A stretch of DNA of 9,962 nucleotides. Source: an uncultured Collinsella sp. (lineage in GTDB: Bacteria > Actinomycetota > Coriobacteriia > Coriobacteriales > Coriobacteriaceae). This document shows, piece after piece, positions 7,048 to 9,962 of the stretch; positions within the stretch are counted from its first letter, which is position 1, and every line of letters begins with the position of its first letter. The notes below the pieces were generated by a model. It was not told where the DNA came from, searched no databases, and saw only the letters and a program-made list of their open reading frames with translations. The stretch is taken from NCBI GenBank assembly GCA_900551195.1, contig URVD01000047.1, positions 1-9,962 on the forward strand. Direction: 5' to 3'. The position numbers and the translations under genes were made by a program.

Positions 7048-7079
7048 ATGTGGCAAAGGGACTGTCTTTTGTTTCACAT
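7048..7079. repeat. Degenerate palindrome containing the fusion-gene stop codon (repeat copy B)
   Basis: Starts ATGTGGCAAAGGGACTGTC and ends TTTCACAT, a decayed version of the perfect palindrome at 2144-2174, sharing CAAAGGGACTGTC and CACAT. The TGA stop of the gene at 7074-8021 lies in it at the same place as in copy A. It is 7 bp from its partner hairpin, against 25 bp in copy A. Confidence 0.75.
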
Positions 7080-8021
7080 AGCGAGATCCGTACGGATGGA
7101 TGGGTCGCTGAGGGCCTCGCGAAGCCAGGGGGCCAGCTGCTCGGGGTGACCCTGCAGGTAGCCTTTAAGCTCGGACGGGGCCACGCGGCGCACTTCCGAG
7201 ATCTCCTCTTGGTTGATATGCAGCTCGCCCGGCTCAACATGGGCAAGGTAGACCTCGCACCATTCGCACTCGCAGCGGCCGTCGCCGTGGTCCTCGCGGT
7301 ACACCACGTGTCCGAGGTGCTTGAGCTGATCGGGCTCGCGCGTGATGCCAAGCTCTTCGTTGATGCGACGTGCCGTGGCGGCCGCGACGTCTTCCCCGGG
7401 GAGCGGATGGCCGGCACAGCTATCGGCCAGCACCCCGCCCCACAGGCGTTTGAGCGGACTGCGACGACAGAGCAGCAGGCGTGCGTCTTCGCCCTGGCCC
7501 TCGACCAGAAGCGTCAGAAATGCCTGATGCAGAATGCCCTCACCGGCATGGGCCTCGATGCGGTCGACGGGGCCAAGCGCCTCGCCGGTCGCGACATCGA
7601 CCGCCACGACCTCGGCGCCTGCGCCGCCCTTATCCCAGCCGGCGCGCAGAATGCGGGCTGCGGCCTCCTCGAGCGCGGCGATGAGCTCCTTGGTGGTGTC
7701 GAGCACGCGCTGCAGGTCGCCCCCGCTCGCCTGTTCAACATGAAAGCCCGTGCTCGCAACGACCGGCACGCCAAAGCGCGTGGCCAGCGCCGCCGCAATA
7801 TCGTGCGCCGGGATCTCGTCTCGATGGCACGGAACGGCCAGGATGCTCACCGTCGCCGTACGGCCGGGCTCGGGGCGAGGAATGGCCTGCGCCGTGGCGC
7901 CCAGGTGCGCGAACTCCGGCGAGCAGGCGTACACCGCCATGCCTCGCGGTGTCACCGTCAGCTGGGCCTCGAGCGCAAACTTGCCCTCGCCCACTGCAAC
8001 CTTTGTCGTGTGCATACCCAT
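7074..8021 (-). CDS. Fusion: LpdD-like prenyl-flavin chaperone domain + type-1 isopentenyl-diphosphate isomerase (Nudix) domain
   Basis: Predicted 315-aa cytosolic protein. Residues about 6-118 resemble LpdD/YclD-type proteins that accompany UbiX/UbiD decarboxylases: GEGKF, then HLGATAQAIPRP (39-50), CHRDE (65-69) and VVASTGFHVEQA (87-98). Residues about 136-303 read as type-1 IDI: AHAGEGILH with metal ligands H158 and H165, RRSPLKRLWGGVLADSCAGHP with H205, the IDI-type Nudix helix ARRINEELGI, Y241, ECE with E251 and E253, and APW with W299. IDI converts IPP to DMAPP, the source of the prenyl group used by UbiX. The catalytic cysteine position reads Ala203, with a cysteine one residue earlier. 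The ATG at 8021 is preceded by AGGAG and five bases; the 58-residue longer form crosses the promoter. It has its own promoter and terminator, so it is not in the transporter operon. The LpdD assignment is from memory of the family and less sure than IDI. Confidence 0.85.
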   Translation of the reverse strand: MGMHTTKVAVGEGKFALEAQLTVTPRGMAVYACSPEFAHLGATAQAIPRPEPGRTATVSILAVPCHRDEIPAHDIAAALATRFGVPVVASTGFHVEQASGGDLQRVLDTTKELIAALEEAAARILRAGWDKGGAGAEVVAVDVATGEALGPVDRIEAHAGEGILHQAFLTLLVEGQGEDARLLLCRRSPLKRLWGGVLADSCAGHPLPGEDVAAATARRINEELGITREPDQLKHLGHVVYREDHGDGRCECEWCEVYLAHVEPGELHINQEEISEVRRVAPSELKGYLQGHPEQLAPWLREALSDPSIRTDLAM

Positions 8022-8061
8022 GGGATCTCCTGTCGCCCGCGATGTACCTGAGACCATCTTC

Positions 8062-8102
8062 GCCTGTATTGCGACTATACAGGCAAGCGCAGCCTGCGAC
8101 AA
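8062..8102 (-). promoter_or_regulatory. Leftward promoter of the fusion gene with overlapping operator dyad
   Basis: Leftward -35 TTGTCG (complement of 8097-8102), 17-bp spacer and -10 TATAGT (complement of 8074-8079). The dyad GCCTGTAT-N7-ATACAGGC (8062-8084) covers the -10, a position suited to a repressor. Transcription would start near 8067, giving a leader of about 45 bases before the ATG at 8021. Confidence 0.55.
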
Positions 8103-8123
8103 AGGGGGCAGGCACCTGACACA
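8095..8123. repeat. Diverged member of the TGTGACAAAGGG palindrome family in the divergent promoter region
   Basis: Starts TGCGACAAAGGG and ends CTGACACA; its 29 bases equal the 29-bp core at 2145-2173, but the arms no longer pair well. It overlaps the -35 of the leftward fusion gene and lies upstream of the MFS gene. No clear rightward promoter was found here. Confidence 0.45.
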
Positions 8124-8182
8124 TTCTGTTAGAGTTGCAGGGATTGAATCCCGCTTATTCATGCGACATTGGAGTGACAACC

Positions 8183-9436
8183 TTGACCGCCGCAACCACG
8201 CCTAAAAGTAAGTCAACCGCCGCCGCGCTCTCCCCCGCGCGCACCAAGCTCTGCCTGGCGCTGCTCGTGCTGCTGGGCTTCTCGCTCGGCTGCTCGGAGT
8301 TCGTGGTCATCGGCATCGAAAGTGACTTGGCGACGGAACTCGGCATATCGCTTGCCACTGCGGGCCAGCTCATCAGCGTTTTTGCATTGGTCTACGCTAT
8401 CGCGACGCCGGTGCTTGCGCTCAGCACGGGGCGCTTCCGTCGTTACCAGCTGCTCGTGTGCTACAGCATTATCTTTGTGCTCGGCAATCTGGTCATGGCG
8501 TTGGCGCCCAACTTCCAGGTACTGTTTATCTCGCGCATTGTCCTGGGATCCGTCTCGGGCGCACTGCTCGCCGTGGGCGTGACGTACATCCCCGAGCTGC
8601 TGTCCCCGCAGCAAACTTCGCTTGCCATCTCGGTGGTATATGGTGCGTTTTCCGTAGCAATGGTCTTTGTCACTTCGATCGGCAAGTTTGTGGCCGACAC
8701 GCTCGACTGGCACGTTGCCATGTACGGCACGCTGGCCTTTGCCGTTCTGATCTGCGCCGCGCTCGTGGTGTTTATGCCGCGCGCCGGACAGACCGACGAA
8801 CCCGCTACCTTCCGCGAGCAGGCGGGTCTGCTACGCGAACCGAGCATCATCACCGGCATGCTCATCTTTTTGTTTGGCGTGGGATCGGTCTATGTGTTTT
8901 ACGGCTATGTGACGCCCTATCTGGAGCAGGTGCTGGGCATGGGCACGGTCGAAGCCAGTACCACGCTTATGGCCTACGGCGTGTTCTGCCTGATCTCGAA
9001 CATCCTGGGCGGATGGATCGACGCACGTTTTGGCATGAAGGCACTGCTTGTGACGTTTGTGCTGCAGGCTGCGGCGTTGCTCGGGCTGTTTGCCGTGGGC
9101 GGCACCATGCCGCTCGCGCTGGTCTTTGTCTTTAGCTTGGCGATGCTCATGTACCTGTTCTCGGTGTCGTGCATCACACACTTTATGGACGTGGCGCGCA
9201 GCCGCCATCCCAAGTCGATGGTGCTCGCGAGTTCGGTTGAGCCCATGGCGTTTAACGTCGGTATCTCGTTTGGCACCGCAGTGGGCGGCGCCGTGGTAAA
9301 CGGAATTGGCATTGCGTACGTGGGTGCCGTGGGCGCTGCGTTCTCGCTCGTAGCCTGGGCGCTTGCGCTAGTGACGATCAAGCTCGCCCGCTGGGAGCGC
9401 CGTCGTCAATCAGCACAGCCCCGGATGCAGGCATAG
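8183..9436 (+). CDS. MFS transporter, DHA1-type exporter
   Basis: Predicted 417-aa inner-membrane protein with twelve hydrophobic segments. Its N-terminal half has the drug:proton antiporter-1 pattern: GCSEFVVIGI in helix 1, a basic loop after helix 2 (STGRFRRYQ), LGNLVMALAPNFQVLFISRI and a Pro-Glu at YIPELLSP. These fit AraJ/PbuE-like exporters of sugars, nucleosides or drugs; the substrate is unknown. I favour the TTG at 8183, with GGAGTGA at 8171-8177, over the TTG at 8135, which lacks a ribosome site and adds 16 polar residues. It diverges from the LpdD-IDI fusion across 161 bp, so it may share regulation and could export a decarboxylation product, but that is a guess. No clear terminator follows. 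Confidence 0.87.
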   Translation: MTAATTPKSKSTAAALSPARTKLCLALLVLLGFSLGCSEFVVIGIESDLATELGISLATAGQLISVFALVYAIATPVLALSTGRFRRYQLLVCYSIIFVLGNLVMALAPNFQVLFISRIVLGSVSGALLAVGVTYIPELLSPQQTSLAISVVYGAFSVAMVFVTSIGKFVADTLDWHVAMYGTLAFAVLICAALVVFMPRAGQTDEPATFREQAGLLREPSIITGMLIFLFGVGSVYVFYGYVTPYLEQVLGMGTVEASTTLMAYGVFCLISNILGGWIDARFGMKALLVTFVLQAAALLGLFAVGGTMPLALVFVFSLAMLMYLFSVSCITHFMDVARSRHPKSMVLASSVEPMAFNVGISFGTAVGGAVVNGIGIAYVGAVGAAFSLVAWALALVTIKLARWERRRQSAQPRMQA

Positions 9437-9527
9437 GGACGAACACAGCCCAAGGTGGCGAGCAACCAGTGAAAACCGTCCCATACTAGTAGTGTTTATC
9501 CGCCTGCAAGCTCCGGCAGTGCAATTT

Positions 9528-9612
9528 CGTGTATTTCAGATACACGCTTTTCTACGATTTCGTGTATTTTAAGTACACGAAATCGTACTAAACTATGTAT
9601 CTGAAGTACACG
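9528..9612. promoter_or_regulatory. Array of three 19-bp pseudo-palindromes at exact 33-bp spacing (probable operators)
   Basis: Units at 9528-9546 (CGTGTATTTCAGATACACG), 9561-9579 (CGTGTATTTTAAGTACACG) and 9594-9612 (reads CGTGTACTTCAGATACATA on the minus strand) have centres at 9537, 9570 and 9603. The middle unit is part of a 14-bp perfect inverted repeat at 9553-9587. The array ends seven bases before the ribosome site of the ATPase gene. This AT-rich block should hold its promoter (TAAACT at 9589-9594 is a weak -10). The rest of the 195-bp gap, 9437-9527, shows nothing I can name. Confidence 0.75.
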
Positions 9613-9631
9613 AAATCGGAAAGGTGGCCCC

Positions 9632-9962
9632 ATGCGCAGATCAATCGAATCCGTTATCGAATCATGGGCGACAAAGGACGCCTCACGCCCCCTCCTCATC
9701 CGTGGTGCGCGACGCGTAGGCAAAACGTACGCTGCCGAGGAAATCGGCAGGCGAATCGCCGGCGATGCGTTTGTCAAACTCGACTTTCAGACCGATCTTG
9801 AACTGATTGCTCCGCTGTTCGACTGTCCCACCGACGACGTTGACACCATCGTGGCGCGAATTTCAGACTATAAACGCACCCCCATTCGCAAGGAAACCGC
9901 CTTCATCCTGTTTGACGAGGTGCAGCTCTGCGAACGGGCGCTCAACTCGCTTCGCTTTTTCT
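9632..9962 (+). CDS. AAA_14-type ATPase, 5' part only (probably DUF4143 family)
   Basis: The gene runs off the right edge; 110 codons are visible and open. The protein has a Walker A motif, GARRVGKT (25-32), and Walker B, FILFDEVQ (91-98), set in the pattern LLIRGARRVGKTYAAEEIG and LDFQTD that marks the prokaryotic AAA_14/DUF4143 ATPases, normally about 400 aa. Their biochemical role is poorly defined. The ATG at 9632 is preceded by GGAAAGGTGG with a 4-base gap. Codon use is a little less GC-biased than in the neighbours (ATC, GAA, CGA and AAA are common), in keeping with an accessory gene. The palindrome array directly upstream suggests tight or autogenous control. Confidence 0.85.
   Translation, partial: MRRSIESVIESWATKDASRPLLIRGARRVGKTYAAEEIGRRIAGDAFVKLDFQTDLELIAPLFDCPTDDVDTIVARISDYKRTPIRKETAFILFDEVQLCERALNSLRFF

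Noticed and set aside
8022..8195. 58-residue N-terminal extension of the fusion protein
   Set aside because: It crosses a good promoter and the repeat at 8095-8123; the start at 8021 has a strong ribosome site.
9436..9482. GGGACG...CGTCCC pairing after the MFS gene as a terminator
   Set aside because: Six pairs across a loop of about 35 bases and no U-tract.
9528..9612. CRISPR-like array
   Set aside because: Only three short units with inverted, unequal sequence and 14-base gaps; no cas genes. An operator array fits better.
9496..9777. Leftward 93-codon frame with repeated FRVLxIH peptide units
   Set aside because: The peptide repeats are only the translation of the 33-bp-spaced palindromes, and most of the rest overlaps the ATPase gene in antisense.

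Overview
The window looks like chromosome from a high-GC, strictly anaerobic gut actinobacterium of the class Coriobacteriia, most likely Collinsella or a close relative. This rests on strong GC bias at third codon positions, the gene types, and intergenic palindromes of the TGTGACAAAGGGAC type that I associate with that group. It is an inference; no rRNA or marker gene is present.

Layout. Positions 1-8021 are almost entirely leftward (minus strand). Reading in the direction of transcription, from right to left, they hold: (a) a two-domain gene at 7074-8021, with an LpdD/YclD-like prenyl-flavin chaperone domain fused to a type-1 isopentenyl-diphosphate isomerase (IDI) domain; (b) a probable operon of a divergent SLC13/DASS-like anion transporter (5372-6829), an LpdC-type UbiD decarboxylase (3743-5230) and a UbiX flavin prenyltransferase (3131-3709); (c) a MerR-family regulator (2169-3038); (d) a single-pass membrane protein of unknown function (1104-1973); (e) a LacX-type aldose-1-epimerase-like protein (131-1024), followed by a strong bidirectional terminator at 18-59. 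Two genes point rightward from 8183: a DHA1-type MFS exporter (8183-9436), divergent from the fusion gene, and the 5' part of an AAA_14-type ATPase (9632 to the window edge).

How the genes fit together. UbiD enzymes need prenylated FMN, which UbiX makes from reduced FMN and dimethylallyl (pyro)phosphate. LpdD-like proteins accompany LpdB/LpdC decarboxylases. IDI makes DMAPP. The window therefore holds what looks like a full module for a non-oxidative aromatic-acid decarboxylase: uptake, decarboxylase, cofactor synthase, and a fusion joining a cofactor-handling domain to an enzyme of prenyl-donor metabolism. The fusion is the most interesting item. All IDI metal ligands are visible, but the usual catalytic cysteine position reads as alanine.

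Regulatory structure is rich. A 55-bp stem-loop plus palindrome occurs twice, each time fused to the 3' end of a leftward gene and holding its stop codon. A wobble-paired hairpin with a U-tract precedes the transporter. A dyad overlaps the -10 of the fusion gene. Three 19-bp pseudo-palindromes spaced exactly 33 bp centre to centre precede the ATPase gene.
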